This document shows, one piece after another, positions 36,039-44,700 of a stretch of DNA of 48,691 nt (its first letter is position 1; each line of letters starts with the position of its first letter). The stretch is taken from positions 1-48,691 of the forward strand of contig JABFXY010000092.1 of assembly GCA_013361525.1 (NCBI GenBank), given 5' to 3'. A program made the translations under genes and the position numbers. Below the pieces are notes generated by a model. The model was not told the origin of the DNA. It did not search any database and saw only the letters and a list, made by a program, of their open reading frames with translations. This DNA comes from Polyangiaceae bacterium (GTDB taxonomy: Bacteria > Myxococcota_A > Polyangia > Polyangiales > Polyangiaceae).

Positions 36039-37268
36039 ATGTCGGCCGATGTTCTCTCCGAGCTCTGTCGTGGTGTCGTCGACCTGCACGTGAAGGCCGA
36101 GCTCGAGGAGCGGCTCGCTTCCGGCAAGCGCCTCCGAATCAAGGCGGGCTTCGACCCGACGCGACCCGATCTCCACCTCGGGCACACGGTGTTGATGCAA
36201 AAGATGCGGCAGTTCCAAGAGCTCGGGCACGAGGTCGTCTTCCTCGTCGGCGATTTCACCGCGATGGTCGGCGACCCGACGGGCAAGAGCGACTCCCGCC
36301 CGCGCCTAACCCGGGAAGAGGTCCGCGCCGCCGCGCAGACCTATACCGATCAGGCATTCAAGATCCTGGACCGCGAAAAGACCGTCGTCCGCTACAACTC
36401 CGAATGGCTGGACGCGTTCAAGCCGTCGGAAATCGTCGAGCTCTGCGCCAAATATACGGTCGCGCGGATGCTCGAGCGCGACGACTTCTCGAAGCGCTAC
36501 GCCGACGGCCGGCCGATCCACGTCCACGAGTTCCTCTATCCGCTCCTTCAGGCGTACGACTCGGTCGCGCTCGAGTGTGACGTGGAGCTCGGCGGCACCG
36601 ATCAGCTCTTCAACCTGCTCGTCGGGCGCGATCTCATGCCTCGGTACGGCAAGAAGGCGCAGATCGTCATGACGACGCCGATCCTCGAAGGCACGGACGC
36701 GCGCTTCGTCGACGGCAAGGTCGTCGGTCCCAAGATGTCGAAGAGCGCGAACAACTTCGTCGGCATCAACGAGCCCCCGTTCGAGATGCTCCAGAAGCTC
36801 ATGCTCGTCGACGATGCGGTCGTCTGGCGGTACATCGAGCTTCTCTCGTCGCGTTCTCTCGAAGAGATTCGCACCGAGCGCGAAGAGGTCCAATCCGGCA
36901 AGGCGGACATCCTTGCGATCAAGGAGGCTTTCGCCCTCGAGATCGTCACCCGCTTTCACGGTCGAGAGGCCGCAGACGAGGCACGTGAGCGCCGGCGCGG
37001 CGTATCGGCAGGCGGCGTTCCCGAGAACATCCCGGAGCATGCACTCGCGTCCGAGGGCGGCGCCATCCCGCTATCGCGTGCGCTCGCGACGGCCGGCCTC
37101 GTCAAATCTGGATCCGAGGGGATCCGCATGATTCAGCAAGGGGCCGTACACCTCGATGGGCGCCGGCTCGAAAAGAACGACGCCCAGCTCAAGCTCGAGG
37201 CGGGAAATACCTACCTCGTGCGGGTCGGCTCGAAGAACCGGCAATTCGCGCGTCTCACGATAACGTGA
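36039..37268 (+). CDS. tyrS: Tyrosyl-tRNA synthetase
   Basis: This enzyme charges tRNA-Tyr with tyrosine. The predicted protein has 409 residues from the ATG at 36039. Class I motifs are HLGH (46-49, within AGFDPTRPDLHLGHT) and KMSKS (232-236, in GPKMSKSANNFVG). GDFTAMVGDPTGKS and ALECDVELGGTDQLFNLLVGRD are the tyrosine-binding segments. A C-terminal S4 RNA-binding domain covers about 345-409 (LSRALATAGLVKSGSEGIRMIQQGAVHLDG). Layout and motifs fit the TyrZ-type enzymes. No T-box or tRNA-like leader is visible. The next gene starts inside its stop codon. Confidence 0.97.
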   Translation: MSADVLSELCRGVVDLHVKAELEERLASGKRLRIKAGFDPTRPDLHLGHTVLMQKMRQFQELGHEVVFLVGDFTAMVGDPTGKSDSRPRLTREEVRAAAQTYTDQAFKILDREKTVVRYNSEWLDAFKPSEIVELCAKYTVARMLERDDFSKRYADGRPIHVHEFLYPLLQAYDSVALECDVELGGTDQLFNLLVGRDLMPRYGKKAQIVMTTPILEGTDARFVDGKVVGPKMSKSANNFVGINEPPFEMLQKLMLVDDAVVWRYIELLSSRSLEEIRTEREEVQSGKADILAIKEAFALEIVTRFHGREAADEARERRRGVSAGGVPENIPEHALASEGGAIPLSRALATAGLVKSGSEGIRMIQQGAVHLDGRRLEKNDAQLKLEAGNTYLVRVGSKNRQFARLTIT

Positions 37269-38287
37269 GCCGTATGGTGATCGACCGCCGGTCGTGGCTC
37301 GCTGCGCTGATCGGTGTGCTCGCGCAATCGGCGTGCTCCTCTGCGGCGCCGGCGCCGGCGAAGCCACCACCGCCTCCGCTGTCGCTCGATCCTCTCGATA
37401 CGCTCGCGACCTCCGCCGATCTCGTTTGGATGGTGCGCGCCCGCCCGCGCGCGATCGCGCAGATTCCGTGGCTCATCCCCGCGATCGGACGCATCGTGCC
37501 GGAGCCTCATTTCGACGCATTTCGCCTTCGCACCGGCCTCGATCCACGGCAGCTGCACGAGGTTTTGCTGCTCCGTTATGGAGCCGCCCTCGGCGACGCG
37601 GAGGCGCAGATCGTCCGCCACAACGCCGATGCAGTCGCCGTCGAAAAGAGCTTCTTCGCGCGGCTCTCGAGCGACGCCGAGCGCATCGAAGATCATCCCG
37701 AGCTCGTGCGAATCGCCGGCACAATCGGCCGGACGCGCCACGCATTCGCTCGCCTCGGCCGCGACGTCGTCGCGTTTCAACAGCGCGGTGATACCGCGAA
37801 AGGGCCGGTCGCCATTGCGAGTCTGTTCGCCCGCGGGAAGCTCACGCGCGCGCCTCGTCTGCTCGCCGAGTATCCGCTCGGTCCGCTCGTCGGGCGCTTC
37901 GGTGACGCCCCGGTGATAGCTGCCGCGATTGGACCCTTCACCGACGAGTGGAAGAAGGCGGCGCATGGCCTGCTCGAAATCGCAACCGCAGTTGGTGCTG
38001 CTGCGAGGCCGACCGCGCGTGAAAACGTCGGAATTGCGATCGCATTGGTCGGCGCCTTCGGCCAAGACGCAGCAAAAGCGGCGGAGGTCTTCCGCACGGC
38101 GTGGGACGAAGTCGCGCTCTCGACGATGGGCGGGCTCCTCGGTCTCGACCGTCCCGTGGAGGCGCCCGTGTCGGCGGGGCACGAAGATGTCGTGACGCTC
38201 TCGGTGGAGCTGGAGCCGGGCCGCCTGACCGAGGGATTGAAGGCGCTCATCGAGCAGGACATCGAAGCCATCATGCGCCTCGATTGA
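37265..38287 (+). CDS. Putative lipoprotein coupled to tyrS
   Basis: The predicted protein has 340 residues from a GTG that overlaps the tyrS stop (GTGA); an ATG at 37274 is an alternative. MVIDRRSWLAALIGVLAQSAC is a lipoprotein signal with lipobox QSAC, followed by a Pro-rich spacer (PAPAKPPPPPLSLDPL). The mature part has SADLVWMVRARPRAIAQIPWL, RLRTGLDPRQLHEVLLLRYG and IGRTRHAFARLGRDVVAFQQ, a mixed alpha/beta pattern like other uncharacterised myxobacterial lipoproteins. No family recognised. Coupling to tyrS appears to be an accident of gene packing. Confidence 0.8.
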   Translation: MSRMVIDRRSWLAALIGVLAQSACSSAAPAPAKPPPPPLSLDPLDTLATSADLVWMVRARPRAIAQIPWLIPAIGRIVPEPHFDAFRLRTGLDPRQLHEVLLLRYGAALGDAEAQIVRHNADAVAVEKSFFARLSSDAERIEDHPELVRIAGTIGRTRHAFARLGRDVVAFQQRGDTAKGPVAIASLFARGKLTRAPRLLAEYPLGPLVGRFGDAPVIAAAIGPFTDEWKKAAHGLLEIATAVGAAARPTARENVGIAIALVGAFGQDAAKAAEVFRTAWDEVALSTMGGLLGLDRPVEAPVSAGHEDVVTLSVELEPGRLTEGLKALIEQDIEAIMRLD

Positions 38288-38337
38288 TCGGCGCGATCCA
38301 CCCAAGCCTGCGCGCGGGTCGGTTGTCCGACGTCGCC

Positions 38338-38604
38338 ATGAAGAAGAAGATCGCGATGCTGTGCGCTGGGCTCTTCGTTTTCACGATGGCGGGAGTCGCG
38401 TCGGCCGACGACGGAGATGGATACGTCACCCAGGATGAAACCGACGGATACAGCGTGAAGTTCCTCGACGACCTCCTCGACGGCGCCGGTCTCGACGGAT
38501 CGCCGCCGATGCTCACCGTTCGGCCGCGCGGCGTGCGCATGACGCTGATTCGCCCGAGGACCAGCTTCGTCAACGAAATGCTCAAGTCCGTCGAGAGTTT
38601 CTGA
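38338..38604 (+). CDS. Small exported protein
   Basis: The predicted protein has 88 residues from the ATG at 38338; the longer open frame upstream is shadow of the preceding gene. MKKKIAMLCAGLFVFTMAGVASA is a clear Sec signal with a cut after ASA, leaving about 65 residues. The mature part is acidic at first (DDGDGYVTQDETDGY) and ends MTLIRPRTSFVNEMLKSVESF. The RPRxSFVxEMLKSVE ending looks like a short conserved module I associate with secreted myxobacterial proteins. Function unknown. A perfect hairpin follows 14 bases after the stop. Confidence 0.75.
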   Translation: MKKKIAMLCAGLFVFTMAGVASADDGDGYVTQDETDGYSVKFLDDLLDGAGLDGSPPMLTVRPRGVRMTLIRPRTSFVNEMLKSVESF

Positions 38605-38618
38605 AGGGCGCTCCGCAC

Positions 38619-38650
38619 GCTTCGAGCCGCTCGCTCCATCGGCTCGAAGC
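38619..38650 (+). terminator. Perfect 11-bp hairpin after small exported protein
   Basis: GCTTCGAGCCG (38619-38629) and CGGCTCGAAGC (38640-38650) form a perfect stem around a 10-base loop. No T run follows; the element is either a factor-dependent terminator or a 3'-end stabiliser. Confidence 0.5.
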
Positions 38651-38714
38651 TGCAAACCGACCCTCACGAGGCCTTGAGCGGACGAAGCCGGCGTGAAAAG
38701 CTGGAGCGTCCGCG

Positions 38715-39743
38715 ATGGGATTCGCACCGCCGTTCCGCACCCGCGCACGACGGCTGACCCTAGCGGGACCGTTCGTCTCATGCGCGCTCGTCGCGTTCGA
38801 GGCCGAGGCCGAGGCCGCGCCTATTCGCGCGTCGTTGTCGGTTTATCGCGAGGTTGGCGCGGAAACGTGTGTCGAGGGCAGCGAGCTCGTGCCGATGGTG
38901 GAGGCCGTCGTCGGCGAGCCGATTCTCAGCGGCACCGACCCCAAACCGGTTCATCTCGACGTGCACATCCGTCGCGACGGTGACGGGTATGTCGGTTTGA
39001 TCGAGCTCTCCGGTGCGCGAAACGGCTCTCGGACGATCACCGATTCGGGGCCTGGATGTGATGTTCTGTCGCAGGGGCTCGCGGTCACGATCGCCGTGTT
39101 GCTCGATGGCAAGAGCAAGGACGAGCTCGATCCCACCGCGCCGGAGCCCGAGCGCTTCTACGACTTGAAGGCGCCGGAGCCGACACCGCCGGTCAAGCTC
39201 TTGCCGTTCACGCTCGCGGTAGGCGCGTTCTACGATTTCGGGACGATCGACGGCAGCAACGGCGGCGTCACGGCTTCGATCGAGGCGGTGATCCCCATCG
39301 TGAGCTTCGGGCTCACGTTCATCACCCTTCCACACGCGCCGCGCGATCGCCCGGAGCCGCACGTCTATCGGTTCTTCGCTGGGCGCGCTCGCGTTTGCAC
39401 GCGCGAGCCCTATCTCGAGCTGTTCGGGGCGAGCGCGTGCGCAGGGGTGCTTGCCGGCAATCGGCACGTCGAGCGCACGTACGCCGAGCAAGACCCGGAC
39501 GAGAACCGCGTCGAGCGCTTCGACCTGGACGACGATGATGACGGGGCGTTCCTTGCAGCCGTCGTGATGATCGAGGTCAGCCGAAGGATCGCAGGCCCCG
39601 TCGGCATGTATGCCGACATGGGGCTGTCGATTCCCTTCTTCCGCGAGCCCATCGACATCCCCGACGTGGGCGTTTCCTACCCGGAGGAGGAGGCCGTCAC
39701 CTTCCAAATGAGCACGGGATTTCGGTTCTGGTTCGAGGAGTAA
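38715..39743 (+). CDS. Exported protein, probable outer-membrane barrel-like C-terminus
   Basis: The predicted protein has 342 residues from the ATG at 38715. A basic N-terminus and hydrophobic stretch with AEAEAAP suggest a cleavable signal near residue 35. The N-terminal half (to about 135) contains one cysteine in VGAETCVEGSELVPMVEAVVGEP and another in SGPGCDVLSQGLAVTIAVLLDG, a pattern seen in many myxobacterial exported proteins. After a Pro-rich linker (PEPTPPVKLLPF) the C-terminal half is rich in alternating beta strands and ends MSTGFRFWFEE, like an outer-membrane barrel ending in an aromatic strand. Function unknown. Confidence 0.78.
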   Translation: MGFAPPFRTRARRLTLAGPFVSCALVAFEAEAEAAPIRASLSVYREVGAETCVEGSELVPMVEAVVGEPILSGTDPKPVHLDVHIRRDGDGYVGLIELSGARNGSRTITDSGPGCDVLSQGLAVTIAVLLDGKSKDELDPTAPEPERFYDLKAPEPTPPVKLLPFTLAVGAFYDFGTIDGSNGGVTASIEAVIPIVSFGLTFITLPHAPRDRPEPHVYRFFAGRARVCTREPYLELFGASACAGVLAGNRHVERTYAEQDPDENRVERFDLDDDDDGAFLAAVVMIEVSRRIAGPVGMYADMGLSIPFFREPIDIPDVGVSYPEEEAVTFQMSTGFRFWFEE

Positions 39744-39749
39744 CCCGCA

Positions 39750-39845
39750 CCCAGGTTGCTTCCCAAAGTGGGTCCCCGCGCACCCTCCCCCCGCACCCAG
39801 GTTGATTTTCCCCGCAAAAAAAACGTCCCAGGTTGCTTTTTTCCC
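39750..39845 (+). repeat. Three CCCAGGTTG words in the gap before the ECF sigma gene
   Basis: Words at 39750, 39796 and 39837 in the same orientation, spaced 46 and 41 bases, in a 159-bp gap with no gene. Two are preceded by CCGCA. The gap also has a run of eight A (about 39826) and six T (about 39846), unusual in this GC-rich DNA. Confidence 0.8.
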
Positions 39846-39902
39846 TGATGGCCCCGGCCCGAACCCCCCACCCACCCGCCGGAACACGACCTCACGCCCC
39901 CG

Positions 39903-40640
39903 ATGACGCAACAAGCGCTCAGCCTCCGGGCCTTATACGAGGAGCATTTCCAGTTCGTCTGGCGATCGCTCCGCCGGCTGGGTGTGCGCGAAGCGGACGT
40001 CCCCGACGCCGTTCAGGACGTCTTCATCGTCGTTCATCGAAAGCTGCCTGAATTCGAGGGTCGCTCGAAGGTCACGACCTGGCTCTTCGGGATTGCCCTT
40101 CGGGTTGCGCGCGATCGCCAAAAGCTCGCGTACACCCGCCGTCAGGTCGACGACGAGCAAGCGATCACCGGGTGCGTGGATGCTTCGGCAGACATCGCCG
40201 CCGACTTGGAACGCAAGCAGGGCCTCGCCCTCCTCGAGACGATCTTGGACTCCATGCCCATCGAACAGCGCGCCGTTTTCACGCTCTTCGAGCTCGATGG
40301 GCTCACGGGGGATGCCATTGCGGAGCTCTTGGACGTTCCGCTCGGCACGGTCTACTCGCGGCTGCGCCTCGCGCGCGAAGCGTTCCAGCGCTCGGTGCAG
40401 CGTATTCGCGCGCGTGAGGGCAAACGCCCACCGTCACCGCCCTCCAGCGGTATTCGCGACGCGTGCCTGCGCACGAAGACGCCGCCCATCGAGGCCATCG
40501 CCGATGCGCGCGTGTCCCCATCCACTCCGGAGGTTTCGTCCCGCGTTCGACCGACCTCTGCGGTCGCGTCGCCCGCGAACGACGACGATCTCGACGGATT
40601 CGACGTCCCCGATCATGCCATCGCGGGAGGTGCAGCATGA
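39903..40640 (+). CDS. ECF-type RNA polymerase sigma factor
   Basis: The predicted protein has 245 residues. Region 2 is LYEEHFQFVWRSLRRLGVREADVPDAVQDVF followed by KVTTWLFGIALRVARDRQ; region 4 is LDSMPIEQRAVFTLFELDGLTGDAIAELLDVPLGTVYSRL. The last 70 residues are a Pro/Ser-rich tail not found in minimal ECF sigmas. The next gene starts in its stop codon and encodes a likely membrane anti-sigma factor. The gap upstream carries three copies of the dispersed 9-bp word. Confidence 0.95.
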   Translation: MTQQALSLRALYEEHFQFVWRSLRRLGVREADVPDAVQDVFIVVHRKLPEFEGRSKVTTWLFGIALRVARDRQKLAYTRRQVDDEQAITGCVDASADIAADLERKQGLALLETILDSMPIEQRAVFTLFELDGLTGDAIAELLDVPLGTVYSRLRLAREAFQRSVQRIRAREGKRPPSPPSSGIRDACLRTKTPPIEAIADARVSPSTPEVSSRVRPTSAVASPANDDDLDGFDVPDHAIAGGAA

Positions 40641-41644
40641 GCGACCCCCGACGACTTCTCTCGGATCCGAGTGCATTCGATGGGCTCGCAGACGAGTCCC
40701 TCGCGCGCAACATGCTCGAGTCGGCAACCGACGTGAGCCCGCCCGCAGGTGCGAAGGCGCAGATTTGGGGCCGGCTCGAAGGCGTGATCGGTGCCGCCGC
40801 CGTCGGCTCTGCAGGCTCCGTCGGCTCTACGGGCGGGCTCGATTCGATGGCGTCGGCGCCGTCGACGACGTCCACCTCGGTCTCTGCCGGATCATCGACG
40901 GCCAATGCTGCATCGACAGTCAGTGCAGCGCCGACGGCCAGCGCCGCGCCAGCCGCCACGGCCACGGTCGCCGCGAAGGGCATTGCCCTCGGCACCAAGC
41001 TCGGTCTGCTCGCGCTCCTCGGCGGCGCAGGCCTCGTCGTCGGGACGCTCGCGACGCGACCCGCGCCGGAGCTCAGCGGCACGACCGCGAATGGTCGGCC
41101 CATCGACGAAACCATTTCGTCGGTTCACATCGACGCGCCCATCGTCGCCGCCACGTCCGGCGTCGCAATGGCAGAGGCTGCCGCCCCCGCCGATCCGGCT
41201 GCGCATGTGGATCCGGCCGAACGGTTCGAGCAGACCTCCGCACCGTCGAGCGCCGCCCTCGATCGGTCGGCGTCTTCCAGCTCCAAAGCGCGAACCGCCA
41301 GCGAACCGTCGGCGACCGATCCACATGCGGTCGCGGATTCATCCACGACCGACAAGGACAAACAAGCCGACAAGCTGAGCTCGCTTCTTCGCGAGTCCGA
41401 CGGCGTGAAGCGCGCGCGCGCGCTCCTCGCGAGCGGCGATGCTGCGGGTGCGCTCGCCGAGCTGCGCGCGCTCGACAGCGAGGTCGCGCGTGGTGTCCTC
41501 GGTCAAGAGCGGCGCGTGGTCGCGATTGAAGCGCTCGCCGCGTCGGGCAAACGCGAAGAGGCGGGCAAGCTGGCACGCGCGTTCATCGAAGCGAACCCCA
41601 CGAGCCCCTACGCAAAACGCCTCGCTCCGTACGCATCGCCGTAG
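40637..41644 (+). CDS. Probable membrane anti-sigma factor
   Basis: The predicted protein has 335 residues. The ATG overlaps the sigma stop (ATGA), so the two are made together. The N-terminal 50 residues (LLSDPSAFDGLADESLARNMLESA) would be the sigma-binding part; there is no zinc-finger motif. An Ala/Ser/Thr-rich stretch leads to one membrane helix near 115-138 (LGTKLGLLALLGGAGLVVGT). The outer part has a long disordered linker and ends with TPR-like helices (GVKRARALLASGDAAGALAELRAL, VVAIEALAASGKREEAGKLARAF). The assignment as anti-sigma rests on coupling and topology. Confidence 0.8.
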   Translation: MSDPRRLLSDPSAFDGLADESLARNMLESATDVSPPAGAKAQIWGRLEGVIGAAAVGSAGSVGSTGGLDSMASAPSTTSTSVSAGSSTANAASTVSAAPTASAAPAATATVAAKGIALGTKLGLLALLGGAGLVVGTLATRPAPELSGTTANGRPIDETISSVHIDAPIVAATSGVAMAEAAAPADPAAHVDPAERFEQTSAPSSAALDRSASSSSKARTASEPSATDPHAVADSSTTDKDKQADKLSSLLRESDGVKRARALLASGDAAGALAELRALDSEVARGVLGQERRVVAIEALAASGKREEAGKLARAFIEANPTSPYAKRLAPYASP

Positions 41645-41700
41645 GCTAGGTGCACGGTGCCCACGCCCGTCTCCGAAGGCTGGTAGCCTATCGGCGGGAC

Positions 41701-44700
41701 GTGACACAGGGCACCGCGGTGCGCGGGACGGGGGCGACGGAAGTCCAGGGCTATCAGCTCGGCGCGTGCATCCACGAGAGCTCGAGCTGTTTCCTCTTTC
41801 GCGCGCGACGCAATGCTGACGGCGCACGCGTCGTCCTCAAGGTCCTGAAGAGCGTCTATCCGACCGCGGTCGAGATCGCGAAGCTCCGCCACGAATATTC
41901 GCTCCTCACCGCGCTCGCCGTCCCGGGGGTCGTGAAGGCGCTCGGGCTCGAGCGCGTAGGCAACGGCATCGCGCTGGTCCTCGAAGACGTCGGCGGGACG
42001 ACGCTCCACGATGTGGTCAGTCGCGGCCCCATGGATGTCCTCGTGGCCCTGCGCGTCGCGGAGTCGGTCGCGCTCACCGTCGCGGCGCTGCACGAGCACG
42101 GGATCATCCACAAGGACGTGAAGCCGCACAACGTCGTCGTCGATCCCGCGTCGTGGACGGTGCACCTGGTCGACTTCGGCATTGCCACCCGCCTCTCTCA
42201 AGAGGTGCATCAGCCGTCCTCGTTGGGTCGTCTCGAAGGGACGCTCGCGTACATGTCCCCGGAGCAGACGGGCCGGATGAACCGCGTGAGCGATTCGCGG
42301 ACGGACCTCTATTCCCTCGGCGTCACGCTCTACGAAATGCTGACCGGCGTCCTGCCATTTCAGACCACCGACCCGGTCGAAATGGTCCACAGCCATATCG
42401 CGAAACGACCGCGCTCGCCGAGCGAGGTCCGCCCCGAAGTCCCAGCCGTGGTCTCGGAGATCGTCCTCAAGCTTCTCGCGAAGGCCCCGGAGGATCGCTA
42501 TCACGGCGCCCGCGGGCTCGCGGCGGACTTGCACGAGTGCGCCCGCCGGTTGGCGGAAGAGGGAAGGGTCGATTCATTCGAGATCGGTGCACACGACTTC
42601 GCCCACGAGCTCAAGATCGCGCAGCGCCTCTATGGTCGCGAGACGGAGACGGCCGCCATGCTGGAGGCATTCGACCGCGCGGCCGGCGGCACGACGGAGC
42701 TGTTTTTCGTGTCCGGCTATTCGGGTGTCGGTAAAAGCGCCCTCGTGCACGAGATCCACAAGCCCATCGCGCACCGGGGCGGAGATTTCATCTCGGGCAA
42801 GTTCGACCAATTCAATCGCAGCGTGCCCTATGCGCCGGTCGTCGGCGCGTTTCGCGAGCTTCTACGCCACATTCTCGGGGAAAGCCCGGCCACGCTCGCC
42901 AGCTGGAAATCGAAGCTCGCCGATGCCCTCGGCACGAACGCCCAAGTCATCATCGAGCTGTGTCCCGAGCTCGAGTTGGTGCTCGGCCCGCAGCCGGCCG
43001 TTCCCGACGTCGGTCTCACCGAAACCCAGAACCGATTCATTCTGACCTTTCAGAGCTTCGTTCGAGTCTTTCTCTCGCGCGAGCGCCCGCTGGTGCTGTT
43101 TCTCGACGACGTTCAATGGGCGGATGCGGCATCGCTCAAGCTCCTTCAAAACCTCGTCACCGACACGGAAGCTCGGTATCTGCTCCTCATTTGCGCCTAC
43201 CGGGACAACGAGGTCGGGCCCGGGCATCTGTTGTCGCTCACGCTCGACGATCTCGTTCGCCACGGCGCGGTGCTACATGCCATTCGTCTCGGCCCCCTCG
43301 CTATCGGCCATTTGACGGCGCTGGTCGCGGACTCCCTCCGCACGACGCCCGAACGCGCCCGCCCCCTCGCGTTGCTCGTCCACGAAAAGACGCACGGCAA
43401 TCCGTTCTTCGTCAATCAGTTCCTTCGAACGCTCTACAAGCACGGGCTGCTCGTCCTCGCGCCGGATGGCCGCTGGTCCTGGGATCTCGAGCGCATTCGC
43501 TCGACGATGGTGACCGACAACGTCATCACGTTCCTCGTCGAGAACCTTCAGCGCCTACCGCCGGTCACGCGACGCGTATTGAGCCTCGCTGCGTGCATCG
43601 GCCACGAGTTCGACATCGAGACGCTGTCGCTCTTCCACGAGAAGTCCGCCGTCGACACCGCGACCGATCTCTGGGACGCATTGCGCGAAGGCCTCGTCTT
43701 GCCACTCGGCAGCGAATACCGATTTTTGCACGCCGGCGACGTCGAGACGGACACGACGTTCCCCATTTCGTATCGATTCCTCCACGATCGCGTTCAACAA
43801 GCCGCGTATTCGCTCATCGACGAGGCGCGCCGCCAGGAAGTCCATTTGTGGAATGGCCGGCTCCTGCGCGTCAAATATGCCTCGGCGCCTTCGGACAAGG
43901 ACCTGTTCGACGTCGTCGCGAACATGAATTTCGGCTCGTCGGCGATCGACGACCCGGAGGAGCGACGCGATCTCGCTCAGCTGAACCTGCTCGCCGGGCG
44001 GAAAGCGAAAGACGCGGCCGCCTACGAGGTCGCGGCAAAGCTGCTCGACGCGAGCGCCGGCCTGCTCGGCCCACGCGCGTGGGACTTCGATTACGATGTC
44101 GTCTTTGCTGCGAACCTCGCGCGGGCCGAGGCCGAGTTTCTGAGCGGGCGCGTCGAGCGCGCCTTCGACATCCTCGCTCTCCTCGAGAAACGTGCCCGCA
44201 CCAGTAGCGACCGCGTGCCGATCCTCGAGCTGTCGGCCGTGGTCTTGACCAGCCTCGGGCGCCTCGACGAAGCGGCGAAGCGCGGAACCGAAGCGGCGGC
44301 GCTCCTCGGTGCCGTTTTTCCCGAGGACCGTGCCGAGCTCGCGCGCGTCATCGACACGCAATGGGCGGAGGTGCTCGCGGCGCTCGCTGCGCAGCCGATC
44401 GAGGCTCTCGCGGATCTACGGCCGCTGTCGAAGCCCGACCCCGGCGCCGCTCCGGCCGACGTCACTGCGACGAGCGACCGGGCTGCCCTGATCGAAGTCC
44501 TCTATCGAATGGTGCCGGCGGTCTATCAGTCCGATCCCGATTGGATGTTGGCCATCGTGCTGAAGGCGGTGGCGCTCTCCCTTCAATATGGTCAAGCCCG
44601 CCCGACTGGCTACTTCTTCGTGCTCTATGGGGCCATTCACGGCGCCAAAAGAGACGACTTCGAGACCGGTTACCGATTGGGGCGCGCAGGGCTCGCCCTC

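Larger units (their letters stand above)
28412..39845. repeat. Dispersed 9-bp word CCCAGGTTG, 19 exact copies
   Basis: Exact copies on the plus strand start at 28412, 28472, 28487, 32008, 32615, 33846, 34731, 39750, 39796 and 39837. Copies on the minus strand (plus reads CAACCTGGG) start at 28945, 28993, 29035, 29062, 33784, 34481, 34819, 35242 and 35381. Near copies with one change are at 29014, 31497, 32323, 32466 and 33864. The base before the word is A or T in all but one copy, and the base after is A or C in fourteen. Inside genes the word is read as SQV/TQV, PRL, QPG, PGW or NLG, so the DNA rather than a peptide is kept. Reading the rest of the window by eye I found no exact copy. The core contains CCAGG. 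Confidence 0.85.

Noticed and set aside
35924..36286. Extended N-terminus for the Ada-AlkA fusion
   Set aside because: The extension is antisense to tyrS, and the Ada domain begins at the chosen GTG.
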